64,000 nucleotides of DNA, taken from contig KN834765.1 in NCBI GenBank assembly GCA_000827265.1, positions 265,590-329,589 of the forward strand. The letters are read 5' to 3'. A model generated the notes under the pieces. That model had not been told where the DNA came from, did no database searches, and saw nothing but the letters and a program-made list of their open reading frames with translations. The DNA is from Collybiopsis luxurians FD-317 M1 (taxonomy: Eukaryota > Basidiomycota > Agaricomycetes > Agaricales > Omphalotaceae). The translations under genes were made by a program, and so were the position numbers. Shown piece by piece: positions 20,935-32,289 of the stretch; the first letter of the stretch is position 1, and every line of letters starts with the position of its first letter.

Positions 20935-23607
20935 TCACAAGCTCTGCAGCTGTGCCAAATCCAGTTTCAGTTTTTTCAGCGCCTCTACCTCCTGTTTAAC
21001 CTGTGCGTCCGCCTCAGGAGTTTTAGGTTGTGCTTTCAATGCCCTAATTTTATCTCCCTGCTTGGTTATCTCCGCCTCCTTTGCTATCATCTCTGGTGTC
21101 ATCTCTCCGGTGAAAACAGGAGCACCAGCATCCTTCTTTCCTTTGGCTTTCGCCTTTCCTGCGGCAGGTGGTGCTTCAGAAGACGCGGCCTCGTTACCCC
21201 CAAACCTAGCCCTGAATTTCTCCGCCATTCCCTCGTCGATCTTCTTGAACAGGTGGTCCGGGGTCCCGATGGTATGACCCGCTAATATATCTGTGGATAA
21301 AACATCAGGGACCGCCCGTGCAGGTGCATTGAGCTGAGTGAGCATAGCTGCGCTCGTTGCAGGCATGTAAGGGTAAACGAGGGCCGATAAAATGTAAATG
21401 AGATTGATTGCCCGCGATACCACTTGAGCACATCGTTTCGGGTCTGAATTCATCAATGCTTTATTCAAGCCTGAAGACTGTAAGTAGCCGTTTCCCTGTT
21501 GGGAGATGGCCATGACCGTATGCAAACCCTGACGAAGCTTGACGGCGTCCATAGCATCAATATAATCCTTCAGGAGTCGGTTTACGTCGGAAAAGAAGGC
21601 CGAATCATGTTCATCGTTGGGAGATAAAGGCCCAGGTTCATCTCCGCTTTCTGGAACTACTCCTTGATATTGTGAAGAGATAAATTTGAGGACTCGGTTG
21701 ACGAAATTTCCAAAACTATATCGCGCAATAAGCAAAGGTATGCTACTTAATGAACAGTAAACCTACTTGTTCAGGAGCACGTTATTGTTAGCAGCAATCT
21801 ATGGGAGGGTTTGAGTTTCCTGATCAGAAGGAGAGGAATGAGATAGCTTACACAGTCAGCCCAGGAGAACATAGCGTCAGCGGACTCTGGTCGCGTTGAA
21901 AGTAAGTAGTATCTCCACACTGATGACGGAATACCAGTCTCCTTCGCTTGAGGTCCGAATACTCCACGATTCCGACTTTTTGAGAATTTTCCGCCTTCGT
22001 AATTAAGGTATTCTACACGAGATATAAGTCATATAGACGACATCCACAAGACAAGACGTAACAAACCTGTTGTAGAAAGATGATAAAGAGTGGTCCAATC
22101 TCTCCTGTCGCCGAGCTGGATGGATGGGAAGTAAACGGTGTGGAAATAGACGTTATCCTTGCCCATAAACTGATACAAATGCACATCTTTCGGGTTGAAC
22201 CACCACTTTTTCCACTCAGGTGTATAGTTTGCGGTTATACTCGGATATCCGATCGGCGCATCGTACCAGACATCTTAAGATAATCATTAGCTGCAGGAAA
22301 AAATCGATATCAGGAGCAAGGCTTACAGAGAACTTTAGATGTCATGACGTTGTCGTCCGGTCGTCCTAACGGAGGAACAGGAACGCCCCAAACAAGATCT
22401 CGTGTTAGAGGAGCAGGAACCAGCCCGGTTTTCATGCGTGCGTCTATTATTTCGCCGTCGCTGTTGATAACTGAGTTCGGAGACCATTTGCCCCGTTTAG
22501 CTGAAGCTTTAATCCATTCTTCGGCTTGAGGCTGAAGGGTATCAAGTTTGATATACATATGCGTCGATGTGCGTGCCACCACCTTGTGTGTTTTGTTGAC
22601 GAGACAACGGGGTTTTATCAGTTCGATGGCATCTAGAGTGCGACTACACGAGTCACACTGATCTCCGCGAGCATCCTATGAAAGTGTTAAGATGCGACGT
22701 TGAGAACACAGGACATTTCTGGCATACCTCGTACCCACAGTGGGGACATATACCCTCCACAAATCGATCCGCTAGAAATCTGACTACAGTAAGCTCCCAA
22801 GTATAAAGTTTCATGGACCCAAAATTCACCTCTGGCAACCTTCGCAATATGTTTGGTCTTTGCTCTGTGGTTCTAAATAATTGTTCTTTCCGAGGTTCTT
22901 ATAGATCTCTTGACAAATCCTGCAAAAATGTCAGGCTTGAAATAAAACTAAATTTTCAGCCGCACTCTGTATGAGCAGGTGTAGACGTCCTGCCGAAGTG
23001 ATCAAATCTGCGGACACAACTCAGATAACTGGAATGCCAATATTACCCTGGACTTCGACGAACCCTATATCGAACCACTCATAGGTCTCCTTGTGAAGTA
23101 CGTGATACTTGTCGCACAGCTCCCGAGGAGTGATACCTTCCTTCAACGCCTGCGTCTCCGTTGCCGTTCCGTACTCGTCAGTACCACAGATATATAGTGT
23201 GCGCCGATTTCTTGTACCTGGACTCGAACATAAGGAGCTGCTTTTGCTTGAGCGTATTGCATAACGTACGGTTATAACTGAGCGCAATTTCAGCTCACTT
23301 CGCGATACACGATGAGAAGTACGCACCGACTGAACACGTCCGCACTCAGCGTACTCCCAATAATATTTCCTAGCGATGCATAAGATCAAGCCTCATTAAA
23401 ATTGTTTCAAACATACCAAGATGTGGTACATTATTACAATACGGTAAAGCAGAGGTGATTAGTACGTTCGTTTCGTCTTCCTTGGGTAGACTGAGGCAAT
23501 GAATCAGAAACGAAAGGGAATGAGTAAAAAGGTCCGCACATGGCAGAGGCTCCAGGTTCAGGTATTTTTTGTAAGAGACCATCGGCAGTTCGTATCTTCT
23601 GTGTCAT
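20935..23607 (-). CDS. MES1: Methionyl-tRNA synthetase, cytosolic
   Basis: Class I aminoacyl-tRNA synthetase that charges tRNA-Met. Start at 23607 ([21 protein letters not shown]); a 51-bp intron (GTGCGG...CTCAG) then gives [20 protein letters not shown] and the HIGH-like motif PHLG. Further blocks are [39 protein letters not shown], a zinc-type cysteine region ([20 protein letters not shown]), [20 protein letters not shown] and the KMSKS equivalent KFSKSRNRG. The anticodon-binding region includes [14 protein letters not shown] Lys/Ala-rich linker and a short coiled C-terminal stretch ([16 protein letters not shown]) follow. No EMAPII domain. The next ATG (23582) is in another frame and is rejected. 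Confidence 0.93.
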
Positions 23608-24086
23608 CTTGTCGTGGACGGGTCGAGTGGAGGTTTTTGGTGGACGTAGACAGCCGATCGATATGACTCGCGATGGGCGCTTACACCATCACGTGCTGTA
23701 CGCTGACTTTGGCCTGCTCCATTCTATTGGATCGTGCGGAGTGTCCGGCCACCTATACTAACGCTCGGTTTACAGACCCCTCTGGCCGCCCTACCAGGTC
23801 GTGGTCTCTTAGCCAGAGAACGAGCAACAGTCGAGATGGCCAAGAGACACTCAAAGAACACGAAGTTAGAATTAAGCAGCCTTCTTGTTAAGAACTTTCG
23901 TACACCGTGCTTCAGGTAGTAAAAGTTTCTTTTTTGAGCAAAAACACCTATCCACGAGCCAACGGAAGATATATAGAGTAGCACAATATTATATGCGCAC
24001 GCGCACGTAAGATACATGTATACATGTCTTCTGGCCAAAACAAGTGACAAAATCACTCCCCTTACGATTCCAGAGTAGTATTCTAT
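23608..24086. other. Spacer upstream of MES1
   Basis: Nothing recognised. Small open frames on both strands are without family signature. The region probably holds the MES1 promoter and the 3' UTR of the truncated gene that ends at 24087. Confidence 0.4.
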
Positions 24087-25347
24087 CTATCCCATCTCCC
24101 AAGTTAGTTGATATTCCGGCGGAGGTTCATACTGGCCTCTCGTCATCTCTTCCACCTCCCTTCTCAAATCCTCCAGCTCCCCCCTTAACTCTGTAGCAAC
24201 ATCTGCTGACCTAGTGTCAGTAGAACCTGCCGCTATCGTAGAGCTTGCTCCAGTAGGGTCGACGTTGGTATTGGATAGAAGTTTTCTAGGATGGAGACTA
24301 ATTCGTGTACGAGGCGCGGAATTCGTATCTGTGAGTGGAAAGAAGTCGGATTCTTCATGATGAGGGTACGGCTCAACATGAAGTCTGTCCAAATTTTGCT
24401 TAGAGGGGATTTGCTTTTCTTCTTGGACCTGAACAACATAGCAAAGCTTTCGGGTACTTTGTCGTCATTGTAAAATCGTTTACCTCTCCTGGTACGACGC
24501 CGGCGGTACAAAATGAATCCGAGGACTACAAGGGCAAGGAATGCGACACCGCCGACGACACTTCCAGCAACTGTGCCAGCTTTTGATTTAGTCGAGTGGG
24601 AGCCGCTGCCACCACCGCCGAGTGAGCTAGGGCTAATCGTCTTCTTTGAGAGACTTGGAAAAAGGAAATGAGTACATCGGCTACGGCAGATGAACAAGTC
24701 CAGAATTACTTGAGAGCGAGCAGAGCATACATTGCCCCTTGAGCGGAACTGTCAAAGAGTCAGCGACTTTCTCCGAAACTAGATTATGACAATTTACCTC
24801 GCAGGCCCGCCCAAGTGACTGCCATTAGATGTATTGTATGTTGTAGGGAAAACGACGAAGCTGTTCTGATTCAATGCGGCGGCATGTATCATCGACACCA
24901 ACGAATCCCGCGTTTTTGGATTGGTAACAGTGCCAGCAGAGAAGAGCGTCCAGTGAGATTTGGCTGTAGTTGCCTCATTGCTGTCAAATGGCAACCCAAA
25001 TGCTTGAGCTATGGAAACCATCAATGAGTAGGATCCTTCGCAAATCAAGGTTCAACTCTTACCAGAGGAAGTGACATTCGAGTACCACGAAGTTTGATTG
25101 TTGTAAATCTTTGAAGTTCAATTTGTGAGGATTACAGAGTCTTGAAGCTTGAAAGGCCAAGACTTACAGTTTCATTCACGAGATTGAATCCAAGGAGCTT
25201 GTCAGGGTAAAGATTATACATTAAACTCCAAGAGCTTGATGCGCCATATGTTGAAGTTAAATGACCTGAAGACTCGGCGAACACATATAACCACTTTTCG
25301 ACAGGTTTATTTTCCGACGAGTTCGGTTGTTCGTTAGCATTTTGCAT
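24087..25347 (-). pseudogene. 5'-truncated GtaA-like glutaminase gene with membrane tail
   Basis: Only the C-terminal part of the fungal GtaA-like family (DUF4965/DUF5127/DUF1793) is present. Spliced blocks: FAESSGHLTSTYGASSSWSL with MYNLYPDKLLGFNLVNETV, then IYNNQTSWYSN, then AFGLPFDSNEATTAKSHWTLF, TVTNPKTRDSLVSMIHAAAL and SAQGAMYALLALK. A Gly/Ser linker, one membrane helix (VAGSVVGGVAFLALVVLGFIL), a basic stop-transfer stretch and a cytosolic tail with a short coiled region (ELRGELEDLRREVEEM) follow. All these splice cleanly. The first several hundred residues expected upstream, including the signal peptide, are not found between 25348 and the MFS gene at 26011. Its first in-frame ATG is 25347. 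It is probably a dead remnant, but a secondary short product is possible. Confidence 0.75.
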
Positions 25348-26010
25348 TAGGAAAGCGGAGGCCAATAACTAAGTAGTATCCGTTTACCTTTGAATTCGGA
25401 GATTCCAGGCAAAGACGCTATTCCTTTTCGATGTACTGAGATTACTTCACCAGCTCTAATTTCTTGTGAGCTTCTAAATTACCGGAGTGGTCCAGTTTGC
25501 GATAGCTAAATGATTTCATTAGTGTCTATCTTTTCTTTCTGGTCTGCAGACCAAAGTAGCGCACATTTGAACGTCCAGTGGGGAAGAAAGGCCGGAACAT
25601 CTTTCGAAAAAAGCCAACCTGTGTCATAAAGAAAATTGTTCGGAGACGCGGATGAACGTGTTTGCAACGCGCTCGTACTGGTCCGAACCTTGAGTCTAAT
25701 CAGCTAGCTATGAGTCCAAAGCCCGCCGAAGGAACGAGCGTTCGTGAACGAAACTTTGGCATCAACTTGAACATTGAAGGGCGTCGAAGCCTTGTTTGCG
25801 AAGATTCTTGAAAGCAAGAAAACGATATACATTAAGGTACTAGGTCTCAAACGACGCTGGAGAGATCCGAGCATGTTTACTGTCGCCCAATGTCAAAAAC
25901 ATGCGTCAGGTTCGAGGCTGAGTTGTTGAGACAGATGGCCGAACCGAACAAGGTGTATAAATGTCGATCCTAAACCAATCTCTTTCAGAACCACCATCTT
26001 CTTCCTTCGA
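25348..26010. other. Spacer between truncated gene and MFS paralogue 2
   Basis: No glutaminase-like coding sequence and no other gene recognised on either strand. It includes the promoter of the MFS gene at 26011. Confidence 0.45.
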
Positions 26011-28495
26011 ATGGCGGATGTACCTGGCAGTACTCTCGCCTCGTCTTCAACTTCTGCTGGTCTTGGAGAATCTGAACCTTTGCTACAAAGTGGCAGGCCA
26101 ATTAAGAAACCTTTTCTCAGGGCAAGACCTCTATGGTAAGCATTCAAAATTCGAAATAATCGCCTTCAGTTTTCATTGCGACTCCAGGCTAGTTCCTTTC
26201 GCGATTATCGCGTCTGTCGTCGTAAGTTCTAGCTCAGATTTCCTAGTAACCTATAATGACCCCACTGAAGCGCAGTATAACTTTCGCTCCTCGCGTTGAA
26301 GTCTACACGCAACTCGCCTGTGCATCTGTACACAACCATCATGCTCAGCAGACTGTGAATCAAACTCTAAATCTCCTACTTCCCTTTAGCACGCATCTTC
26401 CTACAGAGCATCCAACGGACTATGTCAATGTTGATCCTATATTCATTCACTCGTCTGTTCTTTCAGGCGACGATTCTTCGTCCGAAGACGATCCGCGGAA
26501 ATTACCCTCACCGCAATGTGTCTCCGATCCTGCCGTTCAGAAAGAGGCCGCCCGCATCCAGACAGTGCTCACAATCACCGAAGGTCTTTTCTCGGCTTTG
26601 ACCACTGGTTGGTGGGGTCATTTCAGCGAGCGTCATGGCAGGACTCGAGTCTTGGCCCTTGCTACTTTGGGTCTATTCCTCACGTACGTTTCTGTCTATA
26701 CTGGGGCGCTCGAATTTCTCCGCGTTACCCGCTCTTACTGACCGTCTTTCCAGTGACTTGACGTTTATCCTTGTTGCAACACCAGGTTCAATCCTGGCTG
26801 CTCATCACCACAAGCTTTTAGTCGTCGCACCTTTGATTGAAGGCCTACTGGGCGGCTGGTCTACGCTTCATGCTGCCACTTCGGCCTATCTATCAGATTG
26901 TACCTCACCTGGCTCTCGCGCCACCATCTTTTCGAGATTCAACGGAGTAATCTACCTGGGATTCGCCCTTGGTCCTATTCTAGGTGGATGGGTTATAAAT
27001 AACGGAATTCCAGGTATCGATAGGATCGGAACTGTCACAAAGGAGGTAAAGCATCGCTAAACATCTCTTTTTTGACCAACTCAGCCTAATTCTGCTTCAG
27101 GGCATGAGCGTAACTGAAGTCTTCTGGCTAGCCATCTGCTTTTCTTTCGTTAACTTTTTCTTAACAACATTCCTTTTCCCGGAGTCTCTCTCGAAAGAAC
27201 AACGGGCCAAAGCTAGGGCGGCTCACAAGGCTGATTCGAAGGGTAAATCCCGGTCTACCAATGACACTGCCGGCGATGTTTCTGGTCGTAGAGGTCATTT
27301 GCCAACGAATGACAATTTCATCCAACGCTTTTTCAGTCCAGTGGCATTGTTACTTCCGGTAATGATCAATGAGACTACGAATGCTGGGATAAGGAAAAGG
27401 AAGGATTGGAGTTTGACGCTCCTTGGCTTGGCAGTGTTTTTGCATACGTTGTCTACGGTATGTTCCCCTGCTTTTCGGCATGAAGGCTGAATTCACGAGT
27501 GCTCGTCCTTCAGGGTATTGATGGTATCAAGCCCCTCTACGCCGTTCATGTCTACAACTGGGCTGCCCACCAACTTAGTTATTTCATCTCGTATCTTGGT
27601 GCTATGAAGGCCGTTGCTGCCCTCTTGATCTTGCCCGGTGAGTGACATCCTGCTCGTCTGAGCCATCTGGAATTAAATCACGCCCTAGCTATCATCTCGA
27701 GTTTCAAACCAAAGCCTCCAGTTTCGCCTGCTCAAGTCGCTGCCCAGCGAGCAGGAAAGAAATTCAAGCCGAAACCGACCAAGGCTCGCCTCGCAGTTGA
27801 GATCAAATTTGATCTTCTTCTCACTAAGTGCTGCATCGCCATCGATATGCTCTCGCAGCTGTTAATGGCCCTCGTCCCATCGCCTGGTAGTGTGCAACAT
27901 ATGGGCATGGCCAGCCTTCGACAGTGGATACAGGATCCTAACATGCGCAATATGGCTTTATTCGTGTTTGCTAATGGATTTGGCACTTTGAGTTCGGGCT
28001 TTTATCCGGCTGGTCAGAGTCTGGCGTTGTGCATCATTCAAGCTCGGCAGTTGATGGAAGAATCTGTGCCAGGAGATGGAAATGTGCCTGATCCAGAACA
28101 AGGTGCCAGTGCCGGGAAGCTGTTCGGTGCTTTATCTATTGTGCAAGCTGTCGGGCATATGATTCTTGGGGTGCGTTTCTTCATTGTTGGACTCATCGCA
28201 ATTTATTTATGCTTTCGTGTAGCCCCTGCTCTTCGGACTCGTATACGGAAACACTGTCGCCTATTTGCCCAAAGCGATCTTTGTCGTCGGAAGCGGAATT
28301 CTCGCTGTGTGTCTGCTATGCGCATTCTTGATCAGGAATCCTGTAGGGGGTCATCTGGAATCGCGCAAGGGAAAGGGAGCGAGGAGAACGAGCGATGGGC
28401 GGGAAAGCAAGCGCGGTAGGTCGAGGGCAAGCAAAGACTTATTCGGTCACGGTGCCTCATATCAGGAAGTGAATAGCTCTGTCATGGAGGCATGA
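26011..28495 (+). CDS. MFS transporter (paralogue 2)
   Basis: Twelve-helix-type MFS transporter with unknown substrate, related along its length to the gene at 0.2-2.3 kb. Start at 26011: MADVPGSTLASSSTS, then SEPLL, spliced to LVPFAIIASVVV and ITFAPRVEVYTQLAC. Later come RIQTVLTITEGLFSALTTGW, the motif A region GHFSERHGRTRVLALATLG, LLVVAPLIEGLLGGWSTL, AYLSDCTSPGSRATIFSRF, LGFALGPILGGWV and FLFPESLSKEQR. The C-terminal half has VHVYNWAAHQLSYFIS and LRQWIQDPNMRNMALFVFANG, then ends in a basic tail. It has longer loops than paralogue 1 but the same early intron positions. The ATG at 25961 opens a different frame and is not used. Confidence 0.88.
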
Positions 28496-28898
28496 GCTGC
28501 ATATTGGCTAGTCAATCTGACGCATAGAAAATCCGATACATACTTATTAATACATACATTGGGTGGATAGGATAATGTGTATTATTCTTGTAGATTATTT
28601 ACTTGCGTATATACAGTCTGGATATTTATGGATCTTGCGACACTCGAATAATAGATGGTCTACAGCTTTGGAAGCATCTTTTGGTTTGCTAATTTCGAAA
28701 ATCGGATTGAAAACGTTAGCAGTACGCGCTCGGAACGCGACGGGCGTATTCGAGACCAAGTCAAGTGACTAGTGGCGTCATTAAAACTATCAAGCTATGT
28801 CTCACGGCCATCAAGTCACGCGACTCACCAAAATTCGCAACAACCAAGACCCTACCAAAAAATCGGTATCCGTCGTCGACGACGTCCTCAAGACACAA
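28496..28898. other. Spacer before the eL31 gene
   Basis: No separate gene recognised. It contains the eL31 promoter and 5' UTR. An upstream ATG (28798) opens a 34-codon frame that runs into the start codon; its role is unknown. Confidence 0.45.
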
Positions 28899-29742
28899 AT
28901 GGTGCGTCCTTATTGCACTTATATTGTATTCAACGAAATACTAATTGCTCTCATCTAGGCTCGTAAAACCTCCCAAAAGGTTCGTCCTTCAAAAGGTCTC
29001 GCGACTCAGAAGAAAGTTTCTAATCTATTATACCATCTCGCCTTTGTCTTTTCTATTTTCTCTTAGACCGGCGGCAAGACTCGCTCTGCTCTGCAAGATG
29101 TTGTAACCCGCGAGTACACAATCCATCTGCACAAACTCGTGCACGGCCGTTCGTTCAAGAAGCGGGCACCCTGGGCAGTGAAGTCTGTCAAGGAATTCGC
29201 CACCAAAGCTATGGGCACCACCGACGTTCGCCTGGATCCTAAATTGAACCAGGCCTTGTGGGAGCGCGGTATCAAGACTGTCCCGACTAGAGTACGGGTA
29301 AAACTTGAACGTGAGTTTGTCGTGCTCTTTCTTTTTCTCTAGCTCGAAGTACTAGGATTGGATCTTGGTTTGAGTGAGGCTGTTACGTTTTTTTTTCGGA
29401 GGACAGATGGGAAATGAGGCGATTGGATCTTGTATGTATGGGAGGTCGGAGGTCGGGTGTTAGGAAAACGAGATGGAGGGTCGAAATTTAGATTGATACC
29501 GGAATGACCTCTATACTTGCAATCATACTAACCTGTCTATTGCCTTTTAGGAAGGAGAAATGATGACGAAGGAGCTAAGGAGAAGCTCTACGTATATGCT
29601 TCACACGTCGAGGTCACTTCGTTCAAGGTGTGTATTCTGATTCTTGCGTTCAATTTCACATCATTATGGTTTACGTTCGAAATCTGACTGGTTTTTGTTA
29701 ATTTCGTAGGGTCTGGAGACAGTCGTAGTGGATGCCGAGTAG
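28899..29742 (+). CDS. RPL31: 60S ribosomal protein eL31
   Basis: Structural protein of the large ribosomal subunit near the peptide exit tunnel. Exons 28899-28901, 28959-28979, 29067-29310, 29551-29637 and 29710-29742 give [17 protein letters not shown], then [80 protein letters not shown] and [19 protein letters not shown], about 128 residues. The first coding exon is only the ATG, a layout known for fungal ribosomal protein genes. The third intron (29311-29550, 240 bp) is several times longer than the local average. The protein matches eL31 from end to end. Confidence 0.96.
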
Positions 29743-30372
29743 AATATGAAGCACATTTTTTCTTTGTACCTTTTCCTTCCCCACGCCGCTATGCTACTCG
29801 AGCTGTATGTTATGCTCTATGCCAAGAGTCGAATCATAACTGAACCGCCCCACATTCTTATTGTCCTCAGCTGGACTGAGGCCCTGACCTGCGCGTCACG
29901 CTGATCAAAAATATACCGTTTCCAATTCTAGGCTCATCGTAGTTTATTTTTTTTTTCAAACGTTTCTCCAGATACATAGTATTGTATCCATGTAGGGAAT
30001 AAGCAAGTGAGTACATGGCTGTTCATAGCAAGATGACACAAGGTATTCGGAGCGAGGGGGTACATAGGTGTTCGCAATCGGCAGGTGCACCGGGTTATTA
30101 GGAAGGGTTATCCTTGCAAGTAAGCCTAACCTAACCAAGAACCGAGTGCGCAAGGGCATGAGACCAATGTAAGACCGACCTTTCCGCACGAACTGTAAAC
30201 ACACGCTATGTGACCGGAGGTGAGGATGATCAGGAGGGCAACAGAAGAAGATCGAGTATCGTAGGGGAATGCATCTACGTAAGGAATACGACAAAAGGTC
30301 GAACTCTACTGCTGTAAACAACATGATTATCCCTACGAGGGACCATTGACATTCCATTGTAGGGAACGAATG
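29743..30372. other. Convergent 3' region of eL31 and MED19
   Basis: Tail-to-tail gene ends. The open frames here are not recognised and overlap both 3' UTRs. Nothing else is supported. Confidence 0.45.
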
Positions 30373-32033
30373 CTACGCAGGCGTGTGTTGTTGCACTGGC
30401 GCTGTATCGCGTCCGACACCTTGAGAATCCTAAGTGATAAAACGCGCGATTTGAATGATTCTGGCACACGTCATATACACACAAAAACACACCATTCTTT
30501 GCTTCTTTATAGGCCGAGGTCTCACACCGTTGGTACCAGCCCGTGCATTTATGATAGCCTGTGGAGGTAAACTGGTGTTGGTTGCTGTACTGACTGCAGC
30601 TGTAGTTCCGTTGATATTCACTGAAGCGGCCATGCTTCCATTCCCAGAACCAGGCGGCAGCTGTACCTCATCTCGCTCTCTCTTCTTGCCTCGGGGGGTC
30701 AGAGGAACAGTGTTAGGCGCCGGTATTGGCGGAGCTATGGTACTCGCGCTGAGAGGTGGGGCACTGAGTGGATGAGGACCCGTAGGTGTTGCCGTCCTAA
30801 GTGGGGTGCTTACGCGAACGCCGGGTGGAGGGATCTGAACCGGCGGTAAGCCTGGTTTTGTACTACTCGGTCTAGTCGCGATTGGAGCTGCCGTTGTTGC
30901 AGCTGCAGGGTGGGGTCGAGGCGTAGGTGTACTTGGGCCTGTTGGTCTTGGGGTAGAGGATACAGCGGACGGGCGAGCAGGAGTAGGGGCGGATAGAGGG
31001 AATAATGAGGATGTCGCTGAAGTAGGGACTGGGGCTTGGATTGGAGTCGAAGCTACCGGCGAAGACTGCTGAGTGGGGACTTGTGACTGGGACTGAGCTT
31101 GTATTTGAGCTTTAGCAAGTCTTTTAAGTTCTTTCTGTACACAATATTAGACGCGCTGCAGACGAGAGGAATTGATATAGGAAACACGCACCCGTTTCTT
31201 CCTGTCTTCACGGGCTTGAGCTGATACAAGGACTAAAGCGCTAGGATTCCACTGAAATACAATGGAGCCACAAAGAAGAACCAAGTCTAAGGACAAAACT
31301 TACGCCTTTCAGCCCTTCTAAACTGACAGTAAATGCGTCCCTTTGGGTCCGTGAATCGAATTCTGATATTGGAACGTATTGCTTCGGTGGAATTTGTAAT
31401 AAAGTCGTCAGATAGTCGTCCTTTTTCATGGAATGTTTCCCTGAAATTTTTGAATAAATAAACTCCGTCCCAATCATAAAATTTTCCAGGTAACGCACCT
31501 GGAACACCCTTGATGAGATGTTTGTAGCTATTCTTCTTCTTCTTTTCTCCTTTGCCGCCGTCGTCGTCATCGAGATCCTGGGCATCTTGTGCCGGTGTTT
31601 GTGCAATCGAAGGTGGCACAACTTCCTTCCCTTTTCCTTTGTCTAATGAACCTGACAAGCCTGTCCCGTTTGGTCCAAGATTAGACGGAGAAGAGGCTAT
31701 CGTGTTGAGTGCAGCTGAATCCGGCGGAGTATTAATATAAGGTCGAACATATTTGTCGTAGGCTTCATGTAAATGAAACCGGCCGAGAAGATCTTGAGTA
31801 CTTTGAATATATGCAGCAGATTGTGGAGGGCCTTTAGATACACGATTTTGGTTAGTTAAAGAGGTTAGTTGGATAGGGATGAAGGAGGGAGAACCTGGCG
31901 GGGGTAGAAAGAGAGATATTGGTTCGACTTGAAAATGTGGTGTAGTTGGACGTCGAGAAGGAGAATTTGAGCGGGGAGATGAAGTTCGTAAATTTGAGGG
32001 GCCGGCGACCGCGTTTGTGTCAGTGCTGTCCAT
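30373..32033 (-). CDS. MED19: Mediator subunit Med19
   Basis: Probable Med19, a head-module subunit of the RNA polymerase II Mediator complex, in the nucleus. Start MDSTDTNAVAGPSNL at 32033. A Ser/Pro-rich N-terminus leads to the family core LLGRFHLHEAYDKYVRPYI. After an acidic/lysine linker comes KNSYKHLIKGVPG, spliced to KHSMKKDDYLTTLLQIPPKQ, corresponding to the Med19 region with conserved Leu-Ile-Lys and Pro residues. Next is the FDSRTQRDAFTVSLEGLKGW block, then a basic helix (REDRKKRKELKRLAKAQIQA). A long Pro/Thr/Ala-rich tail ends RPRPIKKQRM, spliced to DSQGVGRDTAPVQQHTPA. The segment matches basidiomycete Med19 better than yeast Rox3. A TTG-initiated extension to 32063 is not used. Confidence 0.72.
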
Positions 32034-32289
32034 GAATGGAGCTCGTCGTCGTCGCCGGTTCAAGGCAAGATTAACACCTACTCCATGTTGTCTTGTGTTT
32101 GTTTTCCGGCCCGTTCTTTGTCCGTCTTTAAAAAGGAAATTTTCAGGTCAGGTCATAAACTAATAGGTATACAAACGAATAGCACTAGCTAGATTACTTA
32201 GAATATAAATATCATAGCAGATAGATAATCAGTCCCAGATCTGTACCAAGTAACAATACACACATGAAGTCGTAAAAAAGGTCATAATA

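Noticed and set aside
23370..23582. Alternative MES1 start at 23582
   Set aside because: It reads through a likely 51-bp intron; the start at 23607 followed by splicing matches the usual N-terminus of the family.
29956..30357. 133-codon minus-strand frame between eL31 and MED19
   Set aside because: It lies in the convergent 3' regions, has no family resemblance, and the MED19 stop is explained at 30373-30375.
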